The notes: a model not told the origin generated them from the sequence alone. 13,564 nucleotides of DNA from Crocinitomicaceae bacterium (GCA_003512365.1 DORI01000058.1:1-13564); one strand, 5' to 3'; positions 1-7,978 are shown, counted from the stretch's first letter. Translations and numbers: made by a program.

Positions 1-497
1 CACGAATTTTATATGCGGATGCTGAAGGTCGCATGAAAATTGCCGCCGCATTTAATCAAGCAATCCGAAAAGGAGAAATCGGTCCTGTAGTTTTGGGTAG
101 AGATCATCACGATGTGTCAGGAACGGATTCTCCTTACAGAGAAACGTCCAATATTTATGACGGTTCACGTTTTACAGCGGATATGGCCATTCAAAATGTA
201 ATTGGAGATTCGTTTCGAGGAGCAACTTGGGTGTCTATTCATAATGGCGGTGGAGTAGGTTGGGGGGAAGTAATTAATGGTGGATTTGGCATGTTGCTGG
301 ATGGCAGTGAAGACGCCAACAGAAATTTACATATGATGTTACATTGGGATGTCAACAACGGAATTGCCAGAAGAAATTGGGCAAGAAATGAAAATGCAAT
401 TTTTGCGATAAAGCGGGCAATGGAAGTAGAACCCAAATTATGTGTTACGCTACCTAATTTCGTAGAGGATGAAACAATTGAAAATGTCGTAAAATAA
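1..497 (+). CDS. hutU: Urocanate hydratase (urocanase), C-terminal part, cut by window edge
   Basis: HutU converts urocanate to 4-imidazolone-5-propionate with a tightly bound NAD+, the second step of histidine degradation in the cytoplasm. The reading frame is open from position 3, upstream of the first ATG at 33, and starts RILYADAEGRMKIA, so the true start lies outside the window. About 164 of the roughly 660-680 residues usual in Bacteroidota are visible. The family blocks are intact: RDHHDVSGTDSPYRETSN, then IGDSFRGATWVSIHNGGG, then GWGEVINGGFGMLLDGSEDA. No frameshift is seen. The TAA stop at 495-497 lies inside the base of a terminator hairpin, so the transcript ends here. Other hut genes would be expected upstream but are not visible. 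Identification rests on near-complete agreement with remembered urocanase sequences. Confidence 0.96.
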   Translation, partial: RILYADAEGRMKIAAAFNQAIRKGEIGPVVLGRDHHDVSGTDSPYRETSNIYDGSRFTADMAIQNVIGDSFRGATWVSIHNGGGVGWGEVINGGFGMLLDGSEDANRNLHMMLHWDVNNGIARRNWARNENAIFAIKRAMEVEPKLCVTLPNFVEDETIENVVK

Positions 498-523
498 AAA
501 GGTCGACTCAGGTCGACCTTTTT
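496..523 (+). terminator. Rho-independent terminator of hutU
   Basis: A perfect 12-bp stem, AAAAAGGTCGAC (496-507) paired with GTCGACCTTTTT (512-523), encloses the tetraloop TCAG. It starts within the hutU stop codon and ends in a T-run. The stem is symmetric (A-run and T-run on opposite sides), so it could also stop transcription arriving on the minus strand. Confidence 0.9.
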
Positions 524-1047
524 ACCTAAACTAAACTATGAAGATATTACTTGTTAAATGCTAAAATGGAATGATTTTCAATGGTTACAGTTTTTGAAGC
601 ACCAATGTCATGGCGTTTATTTATTATTCACATTAATTACCCCTGCTGGGATGAAGTGTTTTTTCCTTGTTGACCTTATTTAGAAGAATTTCAAAAACTT
701 CACTTTCTAGTGATTTGAATCACCATTCTCTCGTGTGTTCGTGATTTGGATAATTTTTACATAAATCTATATTTTTCTACTTCGGTCTGCTAAAATCTGC
801 TTCACAATCATCTACGAGAGCAACAGATCTATAAATACAAAATCTAATTGAATTATTATGTCAGCAGAGTATTCTTTGTTTGATGAAAACTTATTTCCCT
901 TTACAGATGACAAATATCTTCATTTACTTCAGCTTCAATTTTAAAGGAAAATTAATTAGGAGTTCCTGTATTCTATCAAACAACGTCAGGGCTAATTTTT
1001 CTGCTTGTTGTGGTTTCGTAATCATCCTTTATGAGGGCCATTTCTAT
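524..1047. other. Gene-poor intergenic stretch with only tiny ORFs
   Basis: No convincing gene is seen between the two terminators. Small open frames occur on both strands. On plus, 558-683 encodes 41 residues (MLKWNDFQWLQFLK...) and 858-944 encodes 28 residues (MSAEYSLFDENLFPFTDD...). On minus, 1025-924 encodes 33 residues (MITKPQQAEKLALTLFDRIQ...). In the minus frame, a one-base shift near 950 would instead give an acidic tail (IEAEVNEDICHL) before a stop. That is compatible with a decayed gene but is not proof. The frame at 880-1095 runs into the next terminator and has a composition unlike a protein. Two near-identical copies of GTGATTTG(A/G)AT lie at 710-720 and 741-751, the first part of the palindrome GTGATTTGAATCAC. 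The stretch may be leftover DNA or hold a small RNA. Confidence 0.35.
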
Positions 1048-1080
1048 AAAAAGAGGCCATCTCTTTTGAGACAGCCTCTT
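1048..1080 (-). terminator. Rho-independent terminator of the secreted protease gene
   Basis: On the minus strand an outer stem AAGAGGC/GCCTCTT (1051-1057 with 1074-1080) and an inner stem GAGA/TCTC around a 4-base loop are separated by a symmetric 2-base internal loop. A T-run follows (complement of 1048-1052). The hairpin lies about 20 bases beyond the protease stop codon. Confidence 0.85.
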
Positions 1081-1099
1081 CTCTTCTATAATTGATAAA

Positions 1100-3523
1100 T
1101 TATTTTTTAATAATTCTTCTTGTAAGTGTTGATTCACTTCCTCCTATCACCACTTGATAAAGACCAGAAGCCAAGTTAGAAATGTCAAATTTAGTAATTG
1201 AATTCTCTGTTACTACTAAAGATTTTACTTCTTTACCTGTAACATCTAAAAGAGTTATTTTTGAAACATTTTCCGTAGCCGCTGTTAAATCAACAGTAAC
1301 TTCATTTTCTGTTGGATTTGGATAAACATTAACATAAGACAATGCACTATCATCAACTCCAGCACCGCCGCTGGCAATAATGTTAATTGTGTAGTCTTCT
1401 GTTTCACCATAAGTTGCAATTGCGCAAGGGTCAATAGGTGCACCACCTTGAGTTGCATCAGAAAATGATATCCGAACGCGCATTCTTACAGCTCCAGTTA
1501 TTGCATTTGTTGGAACAGTAAAGTTGAATTGATTACTCCACCCTGCAGCAACCAACACATAACCAATTCTTTCAACAGCAGAAAATGTAAAATCGTTATT
1601 ATAATCGATCCAAACAGCAATTTCATCGTCTGTATATGCTTGACCAATATTAGTTCCAATCGCTGGAGTTACAGTTATCGTATAGGATGATCCTTTTGCT
1701 AATGAAGTATTAGTTGTTGTATACGATGCATACCCACCTGTAGTACATGCCGTGCTGTTGTTAATTGTATTTAACGTAACATTTTGTATGAACTCATCAC
1801 ACGCACTGGTAACTGATGGGTTGCAAGGACCTGTTACTTGAGCAACAATAATATAGTTCGTTTTAACCTCAGCATCTGAACCCTGAGCGTTTGTTGCCGT
1901 TAAGGTAACTGAATATTGCCCAACTGTGTTAAACGTAACTTGTGGGTTTTGAGAACTTGCAGTTGTTCCTCCAGTATAAGCCCAACCCGTCGCAGGTGAA
2001 ATCGACCAAGCCCACGATGTTGGCACTCCTGTAGATTGATCTGTAAAGGAAACAGTTGTTCCAGGAGTAACATTTGTTTGATCGGCGACAAAGTTTGCAA
2101 CTGGTGCAACTGGTGTAGTAGGAGTGCAAGGATTGCTTGATCCTGCCAACAACAATAATCCAGAATTTGTTGGATCTAACCAAGGCTTTAATTGTCGGTT
2201 TGTTGCTGTTCCGTTTGATGTCCAGTGATATGATAGTTTTCCATACATGTCAGGGGAAGTTTGTGCATTACAAAATGACCCACCCCCGGTTAAAGTCCCA
2301 ATTAGATAGCCTTGACTATTATTAAATAAAGGTGAGCCAGATGAACCTCCTTCAGTTACGCCATAACCATTTGCGTTTGAGGTCCAAGTTAATCTCCAAT
2401 GTGTGTTTTGAACAGATCCTCCCCATGAGTTCGACACTGTCGCACCACTGAATGTTGATATTTTCTTTATATCACCTGCAGGATGATGAATACCCGTTCC
2501 TCCTGTAGTAGCTGTGTTATTCGCATTCCATCCGTTCCAATAAGCATTGAAGTTAGTTGACTTTAATGTTGTTATGGTAGTAGCTTCATTAGCTGCTGAA
2601 CCTAACTGTACCAATAGGAAATCTGAACCTGTGTCTCCACCGTTGTCCCCTGAATCAGCTTTTCTTACACATCCTGTTATGAAGTAATTAGCTAAGGTTC
2701 CAACTGATGTTGGGTTTGTACATGTTGGAGCTTCATATCTAAAATAGAATTTCCATTGTGTCATATTTGTTGCACTTGTTGAAACCCCACAATGAAGTGC
2801 TGTTAAAAAGTAAGGCTTACAATCCTGTGCAGTATTGTTTACAAGTGAGCCCGTACACCATCCAGCTGAAGTGCTTTCCACAACATATATTCGGGCAACA
2901 CCTCTTTTTTCATCCTGCCAAGTGTCTCCAACTGGCGAACAATTTACATTTACCTCACAAGAAGCGGACTCGTTGATTTTTTCTTGACGAGTATATCCTG
3001 TAGATCGATAATTGTGCATGATGCGATCAATATGGATTTCTGAAGGCTGTGTATTTACCGGTTCATTTAATACTAGAACTAAATCATCTCCTTGACACAA
3101 AGCAGCATTTTGAGTAAATGCCTCCTGAACATCTGCTATTGTCATTGTATTGTGAACCTTACGGCCATTTAAGCTCAATACATCGAAAGTTGTTGCACCA
3201 TAAATTTTGAACGTTTGAAAAAGAATACTAAGTGCTTCTGCTTCCGGAGAGAAGATACGAAGTCTCCAAGTTCTGCTTCCGTCCGAATTATTAGTCCATA
3301 TACCAGAATTTTGAGTTGTGATATTTGTAATTTGGGCAACACCAATTCGATATAATACTCCTTGTTTTTCTCGAATTTCATCCTCTTGCGCCAATTGAGC
3401 TTTATTAATTTTTGGAAAAACCATTTTCGGAATGCCATCTGTAGGATTAACCGTGAATATTTGAGCATTAAAAGAGGTAATAACGGAAAATAAAACACTA
3501 AAGGAAAGTAATAGTTTTTTCAT
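1100..3523 (-). CDS. Secreted lysyl-endopeptidase-like serine protease with PKD, GEVED and T9SS C-terminal domains
   Basis: This is an 807-residue extracellular protease. The predicted order is a signal peptide (about 1-20, MKKLLLSFSVLFSVITSFNA), a propeptide (about 21-182), a trypsin-fold S1 domain (about 185-460), a PKD domain (about 474-560), a GEVED-type beta domain (about 630-715, with YGETEDY) and a T9SS type A sorting domain (about 724-807, with VYPNPTEN and ASGLYQV). The S1 domain aligns by eye with Achromobacter/Lysobacter lysyl endopeptidase. The triad is His244 (TALHC), Asp301 (SDFLL) and Ser395 (GGSSGSP). Asp425 (PDMYGK) sits where Asp225 sets Lys specificity, and the six disulfide cysteines appear as C189, C195, C223, C245, C268 and C418. 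Lys182 would suit self-cleavage of the propeptide. The residue matching API His210 is Thr412. The protein is expected to cross the inner membrane by Sec and the outer membrane by T9SS, with removal of the C-terminal domain. The gene is monocistronic with its own promoter and terminator. Confidence 0.92.
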   Translation of the reverse strand: MKKLLLSFSVLFSVITSFNAQIFTVNPTDGIPKMVFPKINKAQLAQEDEIREKQGVLYRIGVAQITNITTQNSGIWTNNSDGSRTWRLRIFSPEAEALSILFQTFKIYGATTFDVLSLNGRKVHNTMTIADVQEAFTQNAALCQGDDLVLVLNEPVNTQPSEIHIDRIMHNYRSTGYTRQEKINESASCEVNVNCSPVGDTWQDEKRGVARIYVVESTSAGWCTGSLVNNTAQDCKPYFLTALHCGVSTSATNMTQWKFYFRYEAPTCTNPTSVGTLANYFITGCVRKADSGDNGGDTGSDFLLVQLGSAANEATTITTLKSTNFNAYWNGWNANNTATTGGTGIHHPAGDIKKISTFSGATVSNSWGGSVQNTHWRLTWTSNANGYGVTEGGSSGSPLFNNSQGYLIGTLTGGGSFCNAQTSPDMYGKLSYHWTSNGTATNRQLKPWLDPTNSGLLLLAGSSNPCTPTTPVAPVANFVADQTNVTPGTTVSFTDQSTGVPTSWAWSISPATGWAYTGGTTASSQNPQVTFNTVGQYSVTLTATNAQGSDAEVKTNYIIVAQVTGPCNPSVTSACDEFIQNVTLNTINNSTACTTGGYASYTTTNTSLAKGSSYTITVTPAIGTNIGQAYTDDEIAVWIDYNNDFTFSAVERIGYVLVAAGWSNQFNFTVPTNAITGAVRMRVRISFSDATQGGAPIDPCAIATYGETEDYTINIIASGGAGVDDSALSYVNVYPNPTENEVTVDLTAATENVSKITLLDVTGKEVKSLVVTENSITKFDISNLASGLYQVVIGGSESTLTRRIIKK

Positions 3524-3548
3524 GTTTAATAGCTTTTAGTTAACTTCA

Positions 3549-3556
3549 CAAATATA
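3549..3556 (-). promoter_or_regulatory. Bacteroidota-type -7 promoter element for the protease gene
   Basis: The minus strand reads TATATTTG, a full match to the Bacteroidota -7 consensus TAnnTTTG, 25 bases before the protease ATG. No clear TTTG-type -33 element lies upstream; the spacer is A/T-rich. The element sits in the 59-bp gap shared with the divergent response regulator, so factors bound here could affect both genes. Confidence 0.55.
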
Positions 3557-3582
3557 AACTATCTCGATTAAAAAAAAGAATA

Positions 3583-4263
3583 ATGGGAACCGTTTGTTTG
3601 GTAGAGGACGAAGAAAATTTGATTGAATTAATCAAATTAAATCTGGAATTAGAGGGATTTAAGGTTGAGTGCTTTAAAAACGGAAAAATTGCGGCTGATC
3701 ATTTTTCGGCAAACTGCTTTTATGACTTGATAATTTTAGATGTAATGTTGCCGGAAGTGAGTGGATTTAAGTTGTGCGAATTAATTCGCCAGAATAGTAA
3801 TGTCCCGATTTTGTTTTTATCTGCCAAGGGAACCACCCAAGATAGAATTCAAGGGTTAAAATTGGGAGCAAATGATTATTTGGTAAAGCCTTTTGACTTA
3901 GAAGAGCTCCTGTTGCGAGTAAATGTTCTAACGCAAAGTAAGCTGAACACGGACCTACAAGAGTTCAAGATTTCCAATAATTTAATTGACTTTTTATCTT
4001 TTCATGTAAAAAACGAGAAGGGGATTATTTTATATGAGTTTTCAAAGAAGGAAATGTCGCTTTTAGAGTTTTTCATAAAGAATGAGGGTAGGGTAGTGTC
4101 TCGAGATGAATTGCTTGATAATGTATGGGGCACAGATCAGTTTCCAACCTCACGTACCATTGATAATTTCATCCTTACCTTTAGAAAGTTATTTGAAGTT
4201 AATCCAAAGATTCCTAAGCATTTTCATTCAATACGCGGCGTAGGATATAAATTTACAAGTTAG
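3583..4263 (+). CDS. OmpR/PhoB-family response regulator (receiver plus winged helix)
   Basis: This is a 226-residue cytoplasmic transcription factor of a two-component system. The receiver domain spans about 2-118, with the acidic pocket Glu8-Asp9-Glu10 (VEDEEN), the phosphoacceptor Asp53 (IILDVMLPEVSG), the switch residue Ser80 (LFLSAKG) and Lys102 (LVKPFD). The winged-helix DNA-binding domain covers about 135-225 and has the usual recognition-helix and wing signatures (SRTIDNFILTFRKLF and SIRGVGYKF). All key receiver residues are present, so phosphorylation control is expected. No sensor histidine kinase lies in the window, so the partner is encoded elsewhere. It diverges from the secreted protease gene and its stop lies 4 bp from the convergent nupG stop. 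Targets cannot be read from the sequence; the adjacent protease promoter is a natural candidate. Confidence 0.93.
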   Translation: MGTVCLVEDEENLIELIKLNLELEGFKVECFKNGKIAADHFSANCFYDLIILDVMLPEVSGFKLCELIRQNSNVPILFLSAKGTTQDRIQGLKLGANDYLVKPFDLEELLLRVNVLTQSKLNTDLQEFKISNNLIDFLSFHVKNEKGIILYEFSKKEMSLLEFFIKNEGRVVSRDELLDNVWGTDQFPTSRTIDNFILTFRKLFEVNPKIPKHFHSIRGVGYKFTS

Positions 4264-4267
4264 TCTA

Positions 4268-5641
4268 TTAGTGCCTTATCTCCAGTTTTTGCTTTGGATC
4301 ATGTTTGTGCTTAAATAAAAGCCAAAATAAAATAGCCACAACCAATGCATATGCAGCAAAAGACAACCAGATAGAGGGCCAATCTTTCATTATGAGTTCT
4401 TTGCTCAAAATATCTCCTTCAGTAACTATTTCATTTTTTTTCAAAAGAGTTTGAAGCACGGCATTGTCTTCATTAGTTTCAAGATAGGCAGCAACATCCG
4501 AAAGAGCGGTAAATTTCAATGTAAAATAGCGATCTATTGACCATCCTGCCACGTTACTTCCAATAATTGCCCCAAACCCATTTGTCATCATCATAAATAA
4601 TCCTTGTGCTGAAGAACGAATTGAAGGTGTTGTATTTGTTTCTACGAAAAGGGAACCAGAAATATTGAAAAAATCAAAAGCCATTCCATATACAATACAC
4701 GAAAATACAATTAACATTAACCCTTCGTTAGGATTTCCATAAGCTAAAGTTCCAAATCGCAAGACCCACGCTAACATGCTAAAAAGCATTACAGTCTTAA
4801 TCCCAAATCTTCTAAGGAAAAAGGGAATGGCAAGAATGAACAAAGTTTCGGAAATTTGAGATATCGACATAATTATTGTGGAGTATTTAACTACAAAGGA
4901 ATCTGCATATTTAGGAAAATGTTCGAAATCGGATAAAAAAACATCTCCATATGCATTTGTCAACTGTAATGCTCCGCCCAGGAACATCGAAAACACGAAA
5001 AATAACGCCATTTTATAATTAGCAAACAACTTGAAGGCATCGAGGCCCAAGGTTTGAAAAATTGAGTTATCCTTTAGTTTATTTTTTTGAGGAAAACACG
5101 GGGGTAAGGTGAAAGCGTAAATTCCAAGGGCTACTGCAATTATTCCCGCAAGGTAAAATTGATTTTCACTGGCTTTATTTCCAGTCAAGTTTGTAACCCA
5201 CATGGCAACAATAAAACCTATTGTTCCCCATACTCTAATGGGAGGATAATCTTTTACAACGTCTCCTCCACTACTTTGCAATAAGGAATAAGAAATGGAA
5301 TTCGTTAGGGCGATAGTCGGCATGTAAAAAATCATAGCGATCAACATAACAAGAAAAAAATCATTTGGATTATTGACTTGTGGTAAATAGAAGAGGGCCC
5401 CAGCATAAAGAATGTGTAATATGCCATAAACGCGTTCTGCATTTATCCAACGATCAGCAACGAGACCCATGAGTGTTGGCATGAAAACAGATGCGATTCC
5501 CATTGTACCGAAAACGGCACCAAATTCAGCACCATTACCAATTGAATTTCCGAACCAATAATTTGCCATTGTTATTAGCCATGCTCCCCACACATAAAAC
5601 TGCAGAAAGCTCATTACAATTAATCGGTTTTTAATTTGCAT
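4268..5641 (-). CDS. nupG: NupG-type nucleoside:H+ symporter (MFS)
   Basis: This is an inner-membrane transporter of about 457 residues, with about 12 predicted membrane helices, that imports nucleosides with protons. It closely resembles E. coli NupG/XapB along its length. Shared blocks are SFLQFYVWGAWL (11-22), the MFS loop GLVADRW (59-65), PPIRVWGTIGFI (133-144), IIMSISQISETLFIL (256-270), FDFFNISGSLF (322-332) and SSAQGLFMMMTNGFG (343-357). Residues about 372-420 form an extra-long loop before the last helix compared with E. coli. I chose the ATG at 5641 rather than the TTG codon one position upstream. The ATG shares one base with the TGA stop of the preceding gene (TGATG), a typical arrangement for translational coupling. 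It is the last gene of the etfB-etfA-nuclease operon, and no terminator hairpin is visible after it. Confidence 0.93.
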   Translation of the reverse strand: MQIKNRLIVMSFLQFYVWGAWLITMANYWFGNSIGNGAEFGAVFGTMGIASVFMPTLMGLVADRWINAERVYGILHILYAGALFYLPQVNNPNDFFLVMLIAMIFYMPTIALTNSISYSLLQSSGGDVVKDYPPIRVWGTIGFIVAMWVTNLTGNKASENQFYLAGIIAVALGIYAFTLPPCFPQKNKLKDNSIFQTLGLDAFKLFANYKMALFFVFSMFLGGALQLTNAYGDVFLSDFEHFPKYADSFVVKYSTIIMSISQISETLFILAIPFFLRRFGIKTVMLFSMLAWVLRFGTLAYGNPNEGLMLIVFSCIVYGMAFDFFNISGSLFVETNTTPSIRSSAQGLFMMMTNGFGAIIGSNVAGWSIDRYFTLKFTALSDVAAYLETNEDNAVLQTLLKKNEIVTEGDILSKELIMKDWPSIWLSFAAYALVVAILFWLLFKHKHDPKQKLEIRH

Positions 5642-6219
5642 CAATTTCGATTTTTTAAAGCATCGCGAATTTTAGAAGCCAGTTCATAGTCTTCGTTATC
5701 TATGGCATCGCTCAACATGTTTTGTAATTCTTCCTCATTTAAGTGCTCCATCTCACCAGAAGATTCTTCAGACTCATTTAATTCTACTTCATCGTCATAA
5801 TCTTCCGACCCGTCATCAACCCCACCAGCCTCCTCAACAACTTCTGAAAGGGCAAAAATGGGAGCATTAAATCTTACACCAACGGCTATCGCATCGGAGG
5901 TGCGTGAATCAATCTCCGTCAAAACACCATCTTTTTCACAAATGATTTTAGCGTAAAATACACCTTCGAAGAACTTGTAAATTAATATTTCTTTCACTGA
6001 AATGCTATAAGATTTACAAAGCATCTTAATCAAATCGTGTGTCAATGGTCTATTTGGCACCATTTTTTCCAACTCAACAGCAATCGACTGCGCCTCAAAC
6101 CCCCCAATAACTATTGGTAATTTTCTTTTTCCAGCGGATTCAGAAAGGGTCAAAACATAAGATCCCGATTGTGTTTGACTGTAGGCGATGCCCGTAATTT
6201 CTAAACGAATTTTTTGCAT
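5641..6219 (-). CDS. Bifunctional nuclease family (BFN/DUF151) protein with C-terminal UVR motif
   Basis: The 192-residue cytoplasmic protein starts with a BFN domain (about 1-130) carrying the family blocks LPIVIGGFEAQSIAVELE (34-51), RPLTHDL (57-63) and DSRTSDAIAVGVRFNAPIF (104-122). A very acidic linker (about 127-165) leads to a UVR motif (about 162-190, LQNMLSDAIDNEDYELASKI), the short helical hairpin used for protein contacts in UvrB, UvrC and ClpC-like proteins. Plant and bacterial BFN members have been reported to cleave DNA and RNA, but the role in Bacteroidota is poorly defined, so nuclease activity here is inferred from family. The gene lies 11 bases after etfA and overlaps nupG by one base, so it is co-transcribed with both. 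The BFN-UVR combination at about 190-205 residues is usual in this phylum. Confidence 0.88.
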   Translation of the reverse strand: MQKIRLEITGIAYSQTQSGSYVLTLSESAGKRKLPIVIGGFEAQSIAVELEKMVPNRPLTHDLIKMLCKSYSISVKEILIYKFFEGVFYAKIICEKDGVLTEIDSRTSDAIAVGVRFNAPIFALSEVVEEAGGVDDGSEDYDDEVELNESEESSGEMEHLNEEELQNMLSDAIDNEDYELASKIRDALKNRN

Positions 6220-6230
6220 TTTGGTAATAA

Positions 6231-7169
6231 TTAAAGCTGTGTCGCCTTAAATTTTTGTATAGCTGCTGTTAGTTTTGGCACTACTTCAAAAGCATCTCCC
6301 ACGATTCCGTAATCCGCTGCTTTGAAGAATGGGGCTTCAGGATCTGTATTGATAACAACGATCACTTTGGAACCATTTACTCCTGCTAAATGCTGAATAG
6401 CTCCAGAAATACCAACGGCAATGTATAAGTTTGGCCTTATAGCCACTCCTGTTTGTCCAACATGTTCGTGATGAGGTCTCCAACCAATATCAGCTACTGG
6501 TCGAGAACAAGCCGTAGCAGCATTTATCGATTTTGCCAAGTCCTCAATGATTCCCCAGTTTTCAGGTCCCTTCAATCCTCTTCCGGCTGAAACTACCAAT
6601 TCGGCTTCTGGCAAAGGAATTTCACCTTCTGGTTTTTTGGTCGAAACAACTTTAACGGCACCTGAGCCAACATTTGCAGAAATTTCATTCACCGCACAAG
6701 ACGCACCACTTTTTTCAGGTTGTATACTGTTTGGTAATAAAGAAATTATTTTATTGGATGTTTGAACTTGGACTTTTCCAATTGCTTTGCCTGAAAATAC
6801 ATTTACGCGAACGGAGCCATCGGCATCTGGTAGGGCTATTGCACCGGAAACTAATCCAGCTTTCCATCTTACGGATAAACGGGGTGCAACTGCTTTACCG
6901 GTTAAATCGTGAGAAAAGATCACTGTATTCGCACCGACTTCTTGAGCAGCCCATGCGACAAGTTTAGTAAGTTGTTGTGCATCTTCTCCATCTACATTTC
7001 TTTCTACTAAAACCTTGCTTGCACCGTATTCACCGAGTGCACTTAGTGTATCGGAAGTAGTATTCCCGTTTGTTATAACGACCACTTCACCAAGTCTTTT
7101 ACCATAAGTCACTGCTTCAAAGGAAGATTTTGATAGGCCATTTGAAGAGTTAATATATACTAATATCAT
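6231..7169 (-). CDS. etfA: Electron transfer flavoprotein alpha subunit
   Basis: EtfA binds FAD and, with EtfB, carries electrons from acyl-CoA and other dehydrogenases toward the quinone pool. The 312-residue protein has the normal length. The N-terminal adenine-nucleotide-like domain covers about 1-180. The C-terminal FAD domain covers about 190-312 and holds the canonical motifs SRPVAD (222-227), VGQTG (237-241), GISGAIQH (253-260), INTDPEAPFF (273-282) and DYGIVGD (286-292). It starts 18 bases after the etfB stop and ends 11 bases before the nuclease-family gene, consistent with one transcript. No substitution in the flavin site is seen. Whether this ETF is the classical or an electron-bifurcating type is not decided by these motifs; no bifurcating partner dehydrogenase is in the window. 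Confidence 0.97.
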   Translation of the reverse strand: MILVYINSSNGLSKSSFEAVTYGKRLGEVVVITNGNTTSDTLSALGEYGASKVLVERNVDGEDAQQLTKLVAWAAQEVGANTVIFSHDLTGKAVAPRLSVRWKAGLVSGAIALPDADGSVRVNVFSGKAIGKVQVQTSNKIISLLPNSIQPEKSGASCAVNEISANVGSGAVKVVSTKKPEGEIPLPEAELVVSAGRGLKGPENWGIIEDLAKSINAATACSRPVADIGWRPHHEHVGQTGVAIRPNLYIAVGISGAIQHLAGVNGSKVIVVINTDPEAPFFKAADYGIVGDAFEVVPKLTAAIQKFKATQL

Positions 7170-7187
7170 GCGTGTGATTTTTAAGAA

Positions 7188-7928
7188 TTAAATAACTTTT
7201 GCTTCGTTATGAAGGAGACTAACTAACTCGTCTATGTTGTCTGGAGAAATCATTTTGACAGCAGATTTTGAATTTGGCATTTCGTAAGACGAAAATTTTG
7301 TTAAGTCTTCAACTGCAACAGGACTTACTACTTGTAATGGTTTTGTTCTTGCTGCCATTATACCACGCATGTTTGGAATTCTTTGTTCTGCCATGCCCTT
7401 AGCACAAGAAATTACCGCGGGTAAAGAAACCTCAACTACCTGAATTCCTCCGACAATTTCTCTCTCCAATGTTAAGCCATTCCCGTTTACATCAAGTTTA
7501 GTTGCAATCGAAACATAAGGTAAATCAAGAGCTTCGGCAATCATACCGCCAACTTGGGAACCATTGTAATTAATAGTTTCTTTTCCAGTTAAAATTAAAT
7601 CAAAGGCATTGTTTTTTGCGTATTCCGCAATTTGAATAGCGGTATAATGCGCATCTTTAGGATCGGCATCAATTCTTACCGCTTCATCTGCTCCAATGGC
7701 AAGTGCTTTTCTTATGACCGCTTCATCTGCAACCGCGCCAACCGTCACTATTGTTACTTGTCCGCCATTAGATTCTTTCATTTCAAGGGCACGCACTAAT
7801 GCGTACCATTCGTCGTAAGGATTGACGATATACTGCACGCCATTTTCATCAAATTTTGTGTTGTCTTCAGTGAATGCAATCTTGGAAGTTGTATCCGGGG
7901 ATTTGCTAATGCATACTAATATTTTCAT
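7188..7928 (-). CDS. etfB: Electron transfer flavoprotein beta subunit
   Basis: EtfB pairs with EtfA and normally binds AMP. I start at the ATG at 7928 (MKILVCISKSPDTT), giving 246 residues. A longer frame from 7958 adds MLIFVVQKNR, but it would swallow the predicted promoter, and the family normally begins at MKILVCI. Recognisable parts are the nucleotide-binding loop TGKETINYNGSQVG (114-127) and the EtfB signature region EVSLPAVISCAKGMAEQRIP (166-185). It is the first gene of a four-gene operon (etfB, etfA, BFN-UVR, nupG) on the minus strand. Confidence 0.96.
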   Translation of the reverse strand: MKILVCISKSPDTTSKIAFTEDNTKFDENGVQYIVNPYDEWYALVRALEMKESNGGQVTIVTVGAVADEAVIRKALAIGADEAVRIDADPKDAHYTAIQIAEYAKNNAFDLILTGKETINYNGSQVGGMIAEALDLPYVSIATKLDVNGNGLTLEREIVGGIQVVEVSLPAVISCAKGMAEQRIPNMRGIMAARTKPLQVVSPVAVEDLTKFSSYEMPNSKSAVKMISPDNIDELVSLLHNEAKVI

Positions 7929-7945
7929 TCTGTTTTTTTGCACAA

Positions 7946-7978
7946 CAAAAATAAGCAATTATCTCAATTTATTTTCAA
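7946..7978 (-). promoter_or_regulatory. Putative promoter of the etfB operon
   Basis: On the minus strand TATTTTTG (7953-7946) fully matches the Bacteroidota -7 consensus TAnnTTTG. A TTG (7978-7976) lies 22 bases upstream in the -33 position, within the spacing range seen in this phylum. The -7 element ends 17 bases before the chosen etfB ATG, so the leader would be very short. The -33 assignment is weaker than the -7. Confidence 0.5.

Noticed and set aside
880..1095. Plus-strand open frame of 71 codons
   Set aside because: It runs through the protease terminator hairpin into the end of that gene's region, has an unlikely composition (many F, I, C, R) and shows no recognised domain.
1900..2325. 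Several open frames overlapping the protease
   Set aside because: They are other-frame shadows of the PKD and protease coding sequence, with no family features.
7929..7958. Ten-residue N-terminal extension of EtfB
   Set aside because: It would cover the TATTTTTG promoter element, and EtfB proteins of this phylum start at MKILVCI.
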